A stretch of DNA of 35,124 nt from Chloroflexota bacterium (GCA_026707585.1 JAPOWQ010000054.1:1-35124), one strand, 5' to 3'. Counted from the first letter of the stretch, positions 9,127 to 17,832 are shown. The notes: a model not told the origin generated them from the sequence alone. Made by a program: numbers and translations.

Positions 9127-10041
9127 CTATGGCATTGCGGGATGAACGGCAACCCCGGCCCAGAGCTGGTCCGAGACCCGGGCGTCGAACACGAGGCCCA
9201 CCGATACCCGGGCAACTTCTGAGCCCGTGAGCACCGACGCCGCCTCATCGCCAATCAGACCGCGCAGTTCACCCATTCCCGCCGCGTCCCACGCGGCAGG
9301 CGTGCCGACCGACCAGAGGCGCACGGCCCAGCCACCCGCCGCAACCGCCTGGTATTGCCTGCCATCCACACGCACACGGTCGATGTCGCCCAGTCGGAGG
9401 GCATGGGCGACAAGCGTGCGCAGTGCCCCACGTCGCGTCTCATCGACAGCGGCCGCCGAGAGCCCCCGTCGGGCCCGTTCCCAGGCCACCCACTCAAGGA
9501 AGTGCTGCTCAAGCGCCACGAGCACGTCTGGATCAGGCTGTGTCGCGCCGTCCTGCGGGCGTGGGACGCCGGGCCGTCCAACCACAACCGTCGCCGATGC
9601 ATCGAACGGCGGGAGCACGGCGTGCACCCGTGCCTGCCCCGGTGCCAGACCAGTTACGCGGCCCTGCGAACTGACCGATAGGACGGCGCGATCACTCGAA
9701 AACCAGCGCACCGGGGCGTCCCCGCGTGATGTCCCATCGGCCAGGGCAACCTGGGCGTCTACCTGCGCTTCTTCGCCAACTTCCAGACGCAGCGGCTCGT
9801 CGACACCTGTCGCGACGGTCAGGTTGGTCACGGCGATTCCGGCGGGGCTGGATCGTGCTGGACTGCCTTCGGTTGGCTCGATGCCGGCCACGGCGGGGAG
9901 GGTCGGGTTTCCGGCAGCGCTTCCGATCAGCAGGCCGATCGCCGCGCTGAGGCTCAGGGCTGCGGCCGCAATCACGACGGCGAGCGCGAGGGGCAGCCGG
10001 ACGCGGCGCCCCGTAATCGATCGATGTTTCGGGCTTCGCAT
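9127..10041 (-). CDS. Membrane-anchored protein with a bacterial Ig-like (Big2-type) domain
   Basis: A 304-residue protein with a basic N-terminus and a membrane helix at about 17-44, followed outside by a Big2-like domain at about 72-155. The pattern LRLEVGEEAQVDAQV...WFSSDRAVLSVSSQGRVTG is typical of these folds: strand, S-D-x-V-L-S-V and G-x-V-x-G turn. The C-terminal 150 residues are unassigned. ATG at 10041 is preceded by AAGGAG, a strong ribosome site that overlaps the end of the previous gene. It is probably an extracytoplasmic accessory of the pilus or cell-wall interface. Confidence 0.65.
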   Translation of the reverse strand: MRSPKHRSITGRRVRLPLALAVVIAAAALSLSAAIGLLIGSAAGNPTLPAVAGIEPTEGSPARSSPAGIAVTNLTVATGVDEPLRLEVGEEAQVDAQVALADGTSRGDAPVRWFSSDRAVLSVSSQGRVTGLAPGQARVHAVLPPFDASATVVVGRPGVPRPQDGATQPDPDVLVALEQHFLEWVAWERARRGLSAAAVDETRRGALRTLVAHALRLGDIDRVRVDGRQYQAVAAGGWAVRLWSVGTPAAWDAAGMGELRGLIGDEAASVLTGSEVARVSVGLVFDARVSDQLWAGVAVHPAMP

Positions 10042-10045
10042 GGCA

Positions 10046-10549
10046 CTAGCTCCTTGTCGTTGCGCTGGCCGTGATCGGCAGAGCGCGAATTGCGGGCAAG
10101 CCCGCCAGGCGAAGGAGCCCGGTGCGCACGGGGACCTCGGCCCGGATGGATACGGTCGGGGCGGCCACGCTCCGTTTGCGGATCGGATCAAAGCCACCCT
10201 GTGCTGTGACGGCGATCTGGGCGGACGTGGCGACTGCGTCCGCCGTCGAACCCGCAATCAAGCCGTCAACTGATCGCAGGTTTAGGCGCAGGTACTCGCG
10301 GGCGACGGCGGTCGCGTGGTCACTGAGTCGGACTTCGCCGGTCGCCGCCAAGTGGTGTGCGTCGACCTCACCGGCAGCCACGACGGCGGCCTGCTCGAGC
10401 GCATCGCCAAAGCGTAGGCGCTGGCCACGAATGCCATTGATGTCGATTACCAGCGCCCCCAGCAGCAGGCTCAGGACGAGCAGCAACGGAGTCAATCCTG
10501 AGATCGAGCCACGCTCGTCGGCCACGGCGGCCCGCGCGACAGTGATCAT
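10046..10549 (-). CDS. TadE/TadG-like pseudopilin
   Basis: A small pilus-associated protein with one N-terminal membrane helix. After a short basic leader comes DERGSISGLTPLLLVLSLLLGAL, which resembles the Flp/TadE/TadG processing region (Gly followed by a hydrophobic helix). The body (about 40-165) would be extracytoplasmic. Total length is 167 residues, shorter than classical TadG and lacking a von Willebrand domain. ATG at 10549 overlaps the previous stop as ATGA. It may be a minor pseudopilin or a TadF-like protein. Confidence 0.62.
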   Translation of the reverse strand: MITVARAAVADERGSISGLTPLLLVLSLLLGALVIDINGIRGQRLRFGDALEQAAVVAAGEVDAHHLAATGEVRLSDHATAVAREYLRLNLRSVDGLIAGSTADAVATSAQIAVTAQGGFDPIRKRSVAAPTVSIRAEVPVRTGLLRLAGLPAIRALPITASATTRS

Positions 10550-10980
10550 CGATTGACTTCGCCCCGCGTCGTGAAACGCGAGCGCAATGGCACGTCCATT
10601 TCCAAGAGGAACGGAATACGGACGCGCTGGGTGCTCCGCAATTCGACGGTCACCGGCTCGCGCCAGTCCACCGCCGCTGGTTCGATGACGACGGACACGG
10701 ATGCGGGGTCGAGCCCCGCGGTCGCGAGGTCGGCCGCCACCCGGCCACGGAGAGCGGCACTGTCACCGCCCTCCTGCGCCACCTGCCGGGCCGCCGCGGC
10801 GGCCACGTGGTTCTGGGCCTGCCACGCGTCCAGGGTCTGGGCGAAGACAATCACCGCCACCAAGACGGGGACAATGACCAGCATCGCCAGGACTGCTTCC
10901 GCACCCACGGCCCCGCGCTCGCCGCCAAGGCCCGGCCTTGAACGAACGAACCGTCGTCGCGGCCTGGCCATCCCTGGCAC
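10546..10980 (-). CDS. TadE-like pseudopilin
   Basis: A 144-residue protein with an Arg-rich leader, then GERGAVGAEAVLAMLVIVPVLVAVIVFAQTL at about residues 20-50. This is the TadE pattern: ERG, a Glu five or six residues later, and a long helix. The remaining hundred residues would lie outside the membrane. Starts are GTG at 10980 or ATG at 10971; the gene follows the pilin gene by 3 bases. It is probably a minor pseudopilin cleaved by the operon's own prepilin peptidase. Confidence 0.65.
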   Translation of the reverse strand: MPGMARPRRRFVRSRPGLGGERGAVGAEAVLAMLVIVPVLVAVIVFAQTLDAWQAQNHVAAAAARQVAQEGGDSAALRGRVAADLATAGLDPASVSVVIEPAAVDWREPVTVELRSTQRVRIPFLLEMDVPLRSRFTTRGEVNR

Positions 10981-10983
10981 GGC

Positions 10984-11175
10984 CTAAAGCGCCGCCAGGT
11001 CCCTCAGGACACCAGCGAGATATTCGGACAGGCCGTTGTTCCAGGCCACGATGGCCGCCCCGAACACGGCGACTCCGATTCCGGCGATTACGATGTACTC
11101 GGTGGCATTGCCACGCTCGTCGGTCACAGCCGTCCGCAGACCGGCCACCAGCCGGTCCTTGATGTGCATACCCAT
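10984..11175 (-). CDS. Flp-like type IVb pilin
   Basis: The likely major subunit of the pilus. The 63-residue size matches Flp pilins. Residues 19-48 read DERGNATEY followed by a continuous hydrophobic helix (IVIAGIGVAVFGAAIVAW). The G-x-x-x-E-Y arrangement is the type IVb cleavage region, although Glu sits one residue closer to Gly than in textbook Flp (G-ATAIEY), so cleavage could fall before or after the Gly. GAGGAC lies a few bases upstream of ATG 11175. A 140-base gap separates it from the preceding gene, which could hold its own promoter. A highly expressed pilin would benefit from that. Confidence 0.75.
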   Translation of the reverse strand: MGMHIKDRLVAGLRTAVTDERGNATEYIVIAGIGVAVFGAAIVAWNNGLSEYLAGVLRDLAAL

Positions 11176-11315
11176 GAGGGTCCTCGCAGTCGTACGATGA
11201 AGAAGGGTTCGGTGAAGACATGCGCCGCAAGCCTTGCGGCCAGTCTTCGCAGGTCGGATCCGGCGCCGTCGGGGGCGAGGTGTGGTTGCCGATCCCCCGC
11301 CGGCGCCCTAGCAGT

Positions 11316-12200
11316 TCATCCGCGGCTCACCTCCAATCGCTTCGCGCGGGCCGGCACCGACCCATCGAGCAGCGTCTGCTGCCGGTCGGCTTCGCCGAGT
11401 ACGGGCGTCCAGACCGAGCCCAGCGGATCGGCAAGAAAGGCCGGCTCCCAGGCCACGGCGATATGCAGCACCTGGTCCATCCCCCCGATGCCGCGCGCGG
11501 CCAGCTGGTGCAGGCCGGACTGGAGGGCCTGGCGGAGGCTGGCCACTCGCGATCGCCGGCTGGTAGTGACGCGCAATTCGGGAAAGACCGGAAATTCCGA
11601 ACGCCAGGTGCCTGATCGCCAGAAGTGCGCATAGCGGTGCACCTTCCGGCTATATCGGCGGAGCTCCGCCGTGCCGCGGTCAATCTCGAAGAAGAGCCAG
11701 TGGTCGCCGCGCATACTGCGCACCTGCGCCAGTCCGTCGGGATTGATCACATGCCATCGATCGTTGGCCGGGTAACGCATCCGCAGGTGCGGGTCCGAAT
11801 TCCAGCGTATGAGCGCGTGACCGGCGGCGGCCTGCAGCGACCGCCACAGGGCAATGAAGCACTGGTTGACCGCCAACTGATGCCGGGCGCGTTCGGGCGT
11901 GAAAGCCTCGGGATCACGCACGAAGGGAATCTGGCCGCGGGGCGCATCGTCGATGTGCTCCAAAACGCCGGCACCCTTCGCCGACAGGCCGTAGACGTAC
12001 CCGCGACTGCCGCCACCCGGGCCGCCGCTGGCTGGCCGCGCCCGCACGACCAGACCTTGCGCGTGCAGGGTCGTCAGGCAGCGCTGGCACGCGCGCCGGC
12101 TGACCGGGGCGAAGACCACCTGGTGCACCTGGCCGGCGTCCATGAAGCGATGGGCGAGCAGCAGGCGCAGGACCTGGACCTGGCGAGGCGCCCAGATCAT
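11316..12200 (-). CDS. Replication-relaxation family protein (winged helix)
   Basis: A 294-residue protein of the Replic_Relax family, known from plasmids and conjugative elements and often next to an FtsK/TraD-like ATPase, as here. The first 60 residues form a winged-helix with VLRLLLAHRFMDAGQVHQVV and CQRCLTTLHAQGLV. The centre has RHQLAVNQCFIAL and the C-terminal half has the conserved GDHWLFFEIDRGTAELRRY. ATG at 12200 is preferred because the upstream extension of the frame is low-complexity Arg/Ser. A GC-rich stem (GGGGAAC pairing with GTTC-TCCCC) ends directly before this ATG and could hinder ribosome binding. The role is probably DNA binding; its exact function is not known to me. Confidence 0.72.
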   Translation of the reverse strand: MIWAPRQVQVLRLLLAHRFMDAGQVHQVVFAPVSRRACQRCLTTLHAQGLVVRARPASGGPGGGSRGYVYGLSAKGAGVLEHIDDAPRGQIPFVRDPEAFTPERARHQLAVNQCFIALWRSLQAAAGHALIRWNSDPHLRMRYPANDRWHVINPDGLAQVRSMRGDHWLFFEIDRGTAELRRYSRKVHRYAHFWRSGTWRSEFPVFPELRVTTSRRSRVASLRQALQSGLHQLAARGIGGMDQVLHIAVAWEPAFLADPLGSVWTPVLGEADRQQTLLDGSVPARAKRLEVSRG

Positions 12201-12408
12201 GGGGAGAACCCCGGAGTTCCCCTGATAGTTACGCGGCGCGACGGTCGTCGTTTTGTCGGAACATTCATTGGCGTCACGGCGGTCGACAGGTTTGGCTGTC
12301 CTCTGGATGTCGGCACGCCGAGACGACGGTGCTCCGTGGCCAGACGCACGAGGTCGCGACGGCATTGACGACGGCGAATGCGTCGTGTCGTCCCGGCCCG
12401 AAGAACCG

Positions 12409-13824
12409 TCACGCCGTGCCCTTCGGCATCTCGGGGGCGGCGTCGCTCGGACGGGCGGCCAGATCGACTCGGCCCTGCGCCTCGCCGGGCACGTCCTCCG
12501 TGGACGACCCGCCCGCGGAATCGTTGCCGACTGGATCTGCGCGTGACCCGTCGGATCCCATGAGGACGCCGTAGCGCGACGCGACGTGGGCATCAAGAGC
12601 GGCCCGGGGCTGGCCCAGGGCCCGTCGAGCGCGAGCTTGGATGCGAGCCGCCATGGCCGGATCCCCGCGCGGGATCGGCCCGACCGCCGCCTCGAAGGGC
12701 TGGGCGGGCTGGTTATCGACCAGCGTCTTGATCGCCATGTGATAGGCGGGGAGGTCATCGAGCTGTGCCGGCGTAAAGGCAGGCGCCATTTCCATGGCGA
12801 AGTGCCGCGTCTGCTCGCGGAGCCCACCAAACACCACGTGCGTCCTGGTGTTGAGTAACACGCTCGTGAGGATGCTCTGCAGCCGACGATGACCAGGGTT
12901 CTGGGTGGCCACCGCCAGCCCTACCCCGTAGCTACGCGAGCGTTCAAAAAAGGCGCCCATGTCGCGTCCAGTGTCGACGAACTCCTGGAACTCGTCGATG
13001 ACCGCAAAGAATGGCGCCCGCGCGCCCGCCGGCCGCCGCAGCACAGCCTGCCAAAACTGGGTCACAAGGATGCTGCCCAGCAGCCGGGATCCGGCCGCCC
13101 CCAGCGCCGTGTCGGCCTGATCCAGGTTGGCCAGCACGATCTCGCCACGCTCCAGCACGCCGTCCCAGCGCACCGCTGAGCGCGGCTGCACCAGGATGTT
13201 CCGCACGCGGGGATCCTGCACCAGCATGGCCATGCGCCGCAGAGCGCCGCCGAACGTCATCTCAAACTGCCGGACCGAGATGCGGTCGACTTGGTTGCGC
13301 CAATAGGAGAGCACGAATGGATCAGTGACGTTGGCCACAAGGCCCTGACGCCAGTCACGATCGATGAAGAGTCGTTCGAGGTCGAGCATGGTCGGCTTGA
13401 TCTGCGGGTTGGCAGCCAGCGTGCGAAACCCATAGGCAAAGGCCTGCGACATCGAGGTCCCCCAGAGGAAGTCCTCGCCGCGGACTAATTCGCGCAGCAG
13501 CGAATACACCGCCATGGCCACCCGGTCGCCCTCGTCCGCGTCCCGCACGTCGAGCGGATTGAGGCCCACTGGCCTATCCGTGTCCGCAAAGTCGAGTGAC
13601 AGGACGTCGCGCTCACGCGCCGGAGGAATCGAGGCCAGGAGGGCGTGCGCCAGATCTCCCTTTGGATCCAACAGCAGCATTCCGCGACCGAGCCGAACGG
13701 CCGACAAGGCCAGCCAAAAAAGAAAGGTGCTCTTGCCCACGCCGGTCGGACCTACGACGAATACATGCTTCAACGCGTCCGTGGGCTTCAGCCCGTAGGT
13801 CCGCCGCTCGCGACGCTCATCCAT
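12409..13824 (-). CDS. VirD4/TraD/HerA-like DNA-pumping ATPase
   Basis: A 471-residue P-loop ATPase resembling conjugative coupling proteins. Walker A GPTGVGKST lies at residues 25-33, LLLDPKGDL at about 50-58, Walker B as PFFAVIDEFQEFV in the middle, and the coupling-protein sensor AVATQN later. There is no N-terminal membrane domain; the preceding gene may supply a partner. The C-terminal 70 residues are disordered and Asp/Pro/Ser-rich. I chose ATG at 13824 because it overlaps the stop of the upstream gene by 8 bases; the frame upstream of it is a shadow of that gene. It could move DNA, or here could act with the pilus. No relaxase gene is visible. Confidence 0.8.
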   Translation of the reverse strand: MDERRERRTYGLKPTDALKHVFVVGPTGVGKSTFLFWLALSAVRLGRGMLLLDPKGDLAHALLASIPPARERDVLSLDFADTDRPVGLNPLDVRDADEGDRVAMAVYSLLRELVRGEDFLWGTSMSQAFAYGFRTLAANPQIKPTMLDLERLFIDRDWRQGLVANVTDPFVLSYWRNQVDRISVRQFEMTFGGALRRMAMLVQDPRVRNILVQPRSAVRWDGVLERGEIVLANLDQADTALGAAGSRLLGSILVTQFWQAVLRRPAGARAPFFAVIDEFQEFVDTGRDMGAFFERSRSYGVGLAVATQNPGHRRLQSILTSVLLNTRTHVVFGGLREQTRHFAMEMAPAFTPAQLDDLPAYHMAIKTLVDNQPAQPFEAAVGPIPRGDPAMAARIQARARRALGQPRAALDAHVASRYGVLMGSDGSRADPVGNDSAGGSSTEDVPGEAQGRVDLAARPSDAAPEMPKGTA

Positions 13825-14569
13825 CAGGCGCCTGCCCCAGGAAGAGCCCGGTGTCGTGTGTGACGCGTCCACGTCGGGCGCTGCGGCGGGTCCAGGTGCG
13901 CTGTTCGGCAAGGCCTGTGAATTCGCCGAGCGGACGGCCCGTAAGCACTGCCGCCTCGCTAGCACTCGCCACGAAGCCAGCGCCCGGCCATGGGCGGGCC
14001 GCCCGAATTGTTCGAAGATACGAGGCACGACGCATGGGACGTCGCAGCTCCAGCCGGTTGAATGGCCCAGCACCGTGATTAAAGACCGCAGCCGACTGGA
14101 GCAACCGCTTACGAGACCGCCGTCGGCCCCGCGTCTGGACGAGCACGTGGACCTCAAGGATCACCAGGACCCCTCGGACCTTCGCCTCGGCGGTGCCGGC
14201 CTCGGCCAGCCGTTCCCGAGTTGCCGCGTGCGACGTCGGTCGATAGGACTGGCCGGCAAGGGCGAACGCAAGCAATTCCCGCAGTCCCTCACCAAGACTG
14301 CGCCCGAGACTTGGCAAAAGGCCACGCCCACCGGGCTCTCGACCGGCTCGCAGGGCATGAACGATCGCCCACCCGCTGACGCGGACGTTCGGACTGATCG
14401 GCCTGGCAATGCTGCGGATGAGCACCGTTTCATCGCCCGCCAGACCGGCAAAGACCAAGTCCAGGTCTGGCGGCGGCGCCGAGGCCGGATCTTCCCACAG
14501 CGGCAGCGCCCATGAACGGGCTGGACGCAGGTATCCGCCAGTCGTGAATGACTCGCGACCGTGCGTCAC
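13817..14569 (-). CDS. Unknown protein upstream of the coupling-type ATPase
   Basis: A 250-residue protein of no recognised family. GTG at 14569 overlaps the preceding stop codon as GTGA, and its own end overlaps the ATPase start by 8 bases, so it is tightly coupled on both sides. Segments such as ARPISPNVRVSGWAIVHALRAGREP and VRGVLVILEVHVLVQTRG look like a soluble alpha/beta protein; there is no clear membrane helix or signal peptide. In VirD4/HerA-type loci the partner gene often encodes the N-terminal region found fused elsewhere. That would fit an ATPase that starts almost at its P-loop (inference). Confidence 0.6.
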   Translation of the reverse strand: MTHGRESFTTGGYLRPARSWALPLWEDPASAPPPDLDLVFAGLAGDETVLIRSIARPISPNVRVSGWAIVHALRAGREPGGRGLLPSLGRSLGEGLRELLAFALAGQSYRPTSHAATRERLAEAGTAEAKVRGVLVILEVHVLVQTRGRRRSRKRLLQSAAVFNHGAGPFNRLELRRPMRRASYLRTIRAARPWPGAGFVASASEAAVLTGRPLGEFTGLAEQRTWTRRSARRGRVTHDTGLFLGQAPDG

Positions 14570-14952
14570 GCCGGCGCACCTCGCCCGGATTCGGGAACTG
14601 CCTCCGTCGAGCCACGCCATCCAACCAGGGGAACCGTGGCTCGCGGCCACCAGCCGCGCGACCGGCGACGACGCTCGGCGGCATCGAGGCGTTGGGCGTA
14701 GCTGCGCGCCACTGTCTGTGTTCGCTGGAGCAGCCGCTGCAAGTGACTCTTCTGTCGGTGCGCGTCTTCAAGTTGGGTCCGGAGCCGGTCGACTTCGCGA
14801 CAGAGGTCCACGATTTGGCCGCGGGCCGCTGCGAGATCGCGCTGAGCGTCGGCCGCCGTCGCGATTTCCGGCAGTCGCTGCTCCAGCAGAACGGCCAGCC
14901 GGTCGCGCTCACGCGTGACGGTGCGGCGGCGCCCGGTGCTTCGCACTGCCAT
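14566..14952 (-). CDS. Small coiled-coil protein, first gene of the operon
   Basis: A 128-residue basic, helical protein. Heptad-like sequence runs through RDRLAVLLEQRLPEIATAAD, RGQIVDLCREVDRLRTQLED and HLQRLLQRTQTVARSYAQRL (about 18-100), so it probably forms a coiled coil. ATG at 14952 is preferred because GGGAGGGAAAGG precedes it; a longer frame to 15015 exists. No family recognised. As the first gene, translationally coupled to the next two, it may be a scaffold or DNA-associated partner of the ATPase module. Confidence 0.6.
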   Translation of the reverse strand: MAVRSTGRRRTVTRERDRLAVLLEQRLPEIATAADAQRDLAAARGQIVDLCREVDRLRTQLEDAHRQKSHLQRLLQRTQTVARSYAQRLDAAERRRRSRGWWPRATVPLVGWRGSTEAVPESGRGAPA

Positions 14953-16405
14953 TCGCCTGCCTTTCCCTCCCGCAACGGTCGGCTGTCTACCGTCTGCGGG
15001 AATCCTGCTGTGCACGTCCTGCCAATCAACGTTCGGTTACGGTAGGCACCGCACACGCGACGTGGAATCCAGGATTCAGTAATTGCGTTCGGGCAGGTCC
15101 GGCCGCCACGCGCACAATCAGGGCACCTGAGGACTGGCCCGACCTGACCTGAAGCGATCGCTCAGACGAAGGCTCCGCACCCCCGATCATTCGAGTTCGA
15201 ATAAGTTCCAAACGCTCTGCGGCCGGTCACCTGGGACGTCGGTCGCCGCACGATATCGCTTCAGGTCGCAGTCGGTGTTCAAGTGCAGGACGACGGGCTC
15301 CGAAGCGCGGGGCAGGCGCAGCAATGCCGGAATCGACGACCAAACGTCGCTCGGTATTCATGCCGCAGCATTGCGTGAGGCCATCGGGATCTGCAGCGCC
15401 AGGTACGAGCCAAGCCGTACCGTGGTCAACCGGCGCTGTGCATACCCTCATCTGCCGCGTCGACACATGTACAGCCCCAGCCCAACACGTGGTGGGCGTG
15501 CCACACCGACGATCTCGCCCTTGTCAACGCCGGACCCACTTAGATTCACCGCAGCACCGCTGCCGAGATCCAACTCATCAGATCGACAGTCTCGGCAGCG
15601 ATCGTGGAATGCGTCGCGGCACGTATCAGGTGTCAGGCCGATACCAGGGTTTCTGCACATCAGCCGATCGTAGCGGGTATTAGGTCCGCCAACACGCGAT
15701 GTCGGTCGGCACCATGAACGATCGCGTGGAAGAACGAGTCTAAGCTCGGTTGAATCGCGATCAAAGGATTCGGCGGCTCGAATGCTGAGTTCGTCCGCGG
15801 CAGAGCACGCGTGACGCGGGAGCATCAGGCTTCGAAAGCTGCAGTCTGAGGCCCGTGTCCGCGAATCTCGCTTCATCAGACCGGCCGATCGTGATTTAAG
15901 TGGACCTCGTGAGCACGGACCCCAACCTTGGGCCCCGACGGAGCGGTCATTGCTCGTCCGGAATTTCGCGATGTCGCCTCGGCGGATCGGCATCAGACAA
16001 GCGACTCGCAGCCCGTTCGGATTCAGGGTCGGTCACGTTCGCGATCGCGGCCACATTAACCCTGCGGCGACCAGTCCCCGGTCAGCCCCGTGGCGGCGCT
16101 GCACCCACGACGCGTCTCACGCTCAGTCGCGGACTGGCCCGATGCGACATCGACCGCCGGTCGCCGGACCGGCGGTCCGTGGACGCGACGATTCGGTTGC
16201 GATCGAGGCGCCAATGGTCAGAATGACTCGCCGCTCGGGACAACGGCCGGTCGGTTCCAGTTCAAGTTCACTCCTGACCGAAAGAGTAGGCTGTTGTCAA
16301 CGCACGATACCTGGATCACTGCTAACCCAACCGTTACTGGAGCGTAATTCCAACCCCTTTGAGTGTCATCGGTCTGTCACGCATCGACTTGTACGCTTTA
16401 TGAGT
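14953..16405. other. Long region without a convincing gene; should hold the operon promoter
   Basis: Frames on both strands (for example 15448-15993 minus and 15324-15683 plus) give Arg/Ser/Pro-rich translations without motifs. The leader of the minus-strand operon must lie near 14953-15100. TTGATT near 15030 is a possible -35 but has no good -10 partner. I see no tRNA or rRNA here. Confidence 0.45.
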
Positions 16406-16510
16406 CAGTTGGTCGCTTTGCCTTTGCGCGGAGCGTACGTATTGCCCGGAATGAAGCCACAGTTCAACTCCTCAGCTGCCCGCTCCGTGCAAAGGCACGG
16501 TGATCAACTG
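16406..16510 (+). repeat. 30-bp imperfect inverted repeat; candidate structured RNA hairpin
   Basis: Positions 16406-16435 (starts CAGTTGGTCGC, ends GCGGAGCG) and 16481-16510 (starts CGCTCCGTGC, ends GATCAACTG) are inverted copies with 25 of 30 identities. Four of the five differences become G-U pairs if the plus strand is transcribed, leaving one mismatch in a 30-bp stem with a 45-base loop. On the minus strand the same positions would be A-C mismatches. The bias suggests a plus-strand RNA, but no promoter or terminator is evident. It could instead be a decayed mobile-element end pair. Confidence 0.45.
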
Positions 16511-17264
16511 CCAAGTCTTGCAGACTTCGGCTGGCCCTAGTCCGGCCTACGCACTTCAGAATACCCGCAGCGCAACCTGCCGACCGCAGACCCTGTCGCG
16601 TCCACCCTTTGACCGCACTGGCCTCGGGCGGCCGCTCGCCGCGGTGCGTGTCGCACGGACGTTGACCGTCCCTCGGGCATCGGACCGATCGGCGGTCTCG
16701 CAGGGTCCAACATGCCCGAGCGTGCCGGAACAGTCCAAGGGCACGGCTATCGTGCGCTCGATTGCGCCCAGGGTTCACGCAGGGGTGCGGCGAACGGACC
16801 GGCCCACCCCGAGTGGTGCCGCGCCGCCGCGATGGCAACTACCCCTCCGGCTGTATCGACCCGGCGTGCAAACCCACGCGCCGCCGTATACACGCACCGG
16901 ATATATCAAGCGACATTATCTGCCTGGCAAGGGTCAGCGACAGCCCGATGGAACCTTGAGACTTCGATTCGGCTCCGCCCGGAGGCCACCGACGCAACGA
17001 CGTGCACGACGAACAGCAACCGCCGACGTACTGCGCCAAATGGCTCTCAAAAGCATTGCTCTGAAGCTCGCCTGCAACCTGCCGGATGAGCTTGGGCACG
17101 CCATTCGACGCAAGACCAACTTCTGGTGCAACCACGAGACCCGTGGATCCTTCTACAACTTCTAGTCCCCTCAGTCTGGACGGTCGTTGTTCATGGCACG
17201 TGTATGCAAGAGCCCGATGACTGGACCTTCCACCGAGTCTCGAAGGGGACCTGGAGGCCCCACG
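16511..17264. other. No convincing gene
   Basis: The long plus frame at 16500-17165 is Arg/Pro/Thr-rich without any motif, and I do not regard it as a gene. No RNA gene was recognised. Confidence 0.4.
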
Positions 17265-17486
17265 CTATGCGCAGACTCTTACTCGCTGGCCTATTAGCCG
17301 GCTCTCTACTCGTCTCTTGCGGCGAACCGCTCTCTGAAGAACCCACTGCATACCGCCGACCAGCGCGACCATCGGTACGCTAATCTTGTCATGCGCCACC
17401 GTCGCGTCCACGTTGGCGCAGACCTTGACGATCATGAGAGTTATCAGCGAGACGTACGCGATGGTCAGTAGGGTCTGGACGTTCAA
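17265..17486 (-). CDS. Small membrane protein, two predicted helices
   Basis: A 73-residue frame with TTG start at 17486. Codons in the first two thirds are strongly G/C-ending, like real genes here. Two hydrophobic segments are seen: VQTLLTIAYVSLITLMIVKV (3-22) and ISVPMVALVGGMQWVL (about 35-50), followed by a basic tail (RRKRR). The shape resembles small phage or plasmid membrane proteins such as holins, but I cannot assign it. An opposite-strand frame encoding a lipoprotein-like peptide overlaps it and is judged a shadow. Confidence 0.45.
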   Translation of the reverse strand: MNVQTLLTIAYVSLITLMIVKVCANVDATVAHDKISVPMVALVGGMQWVLQRAVRRKRRVESRLIGQRVRVCA

Positions 17487-17631
17487 TCGAATCGGCGTGA
17501 TCTATCGTTGGTTCGTTTCGGTCGGCTCCCCTGCCGGCTCGCTCGTGTCCTTACCAGTCATCGGTCGTCTCCGCTGGTGTGGTGGCGGAGTCGGGGACGG
17601 GCGGGTCGCGGACACCCATCGAATGTAGCGA

Positions 17632-17832
17632 ATGTATCGACGGACTGACGCCCAACTTGCTGACGCGTGGGGATGCACGTCGTGTCGCAGTTGCGTCGGT
17701 CAACTGGTACTGTGGACGGTTGGCGTGGTGGTGCTCATCGCCATCGGATCAGAGGCCCCATGGCTGGCGGCGATCTTGGTGATCGGCGGCATGGCCGCGT
17801 GGATCACATGGTCGGCGACATGTCGCCGCTGA
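17632..17832 (+). CDS. Small membrane protein with Cys motif
   Basis: A 66-residue frame from ATG 17632. CTSCRSC at about 19-25 precedes two membrane helices, QLVLWTVGVVVLIAI and WLAAILVIGGMAAWI. Codon use is G/C-ending and natural. No family recognised. It lies in a group of very small genes, the sort of content seen in prophage or plasmid remnants. Confidence 0.45.
   Translation: MYRRTDAQLADAWGCTSCRSCVGQLVLWTVGVVVLIAIGSEAPWLAAILVIGGMAAWITWSATCRR

Noticed and set aside
7429-9222. Long plus-strand frame of 597 codons
   Set aside because: Mirror of the minus-strand WxxGxW protein gene; Arg/Gly/Pro-rich without motifs.
12409-14157. Longer version of the coupling-type ATPase starting at 14157
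   Set aside because: The extra 111 residues are a Ser/Arg/Cys-rich shadow of the overlapping upstream gene. ATG 13824 gives the usual overlap and starts just before the P-loop.
15448-15993. Minus-strand frame of 181 codons
   Set aside because: Rich in Arg, Ser, Cys and Asp with no recognisable domain or coupling to neighbours.
16500-17165. Plus-strand frame of 221 codons
   Set aside because: No motif, random-like composition and no ribosome site; it also overlaps the RNA hairpin.
17267-17383. Plus-strand 38-residue peptide with a lipoprotein-like signal (MRRLLLAGLLAG...LLVSC)
   Set aside because: It lies wholly antisense to a frame with much better codon bias (17265-17486 minus), and its own codons look random. 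The lipobox is probably a shadow effect.
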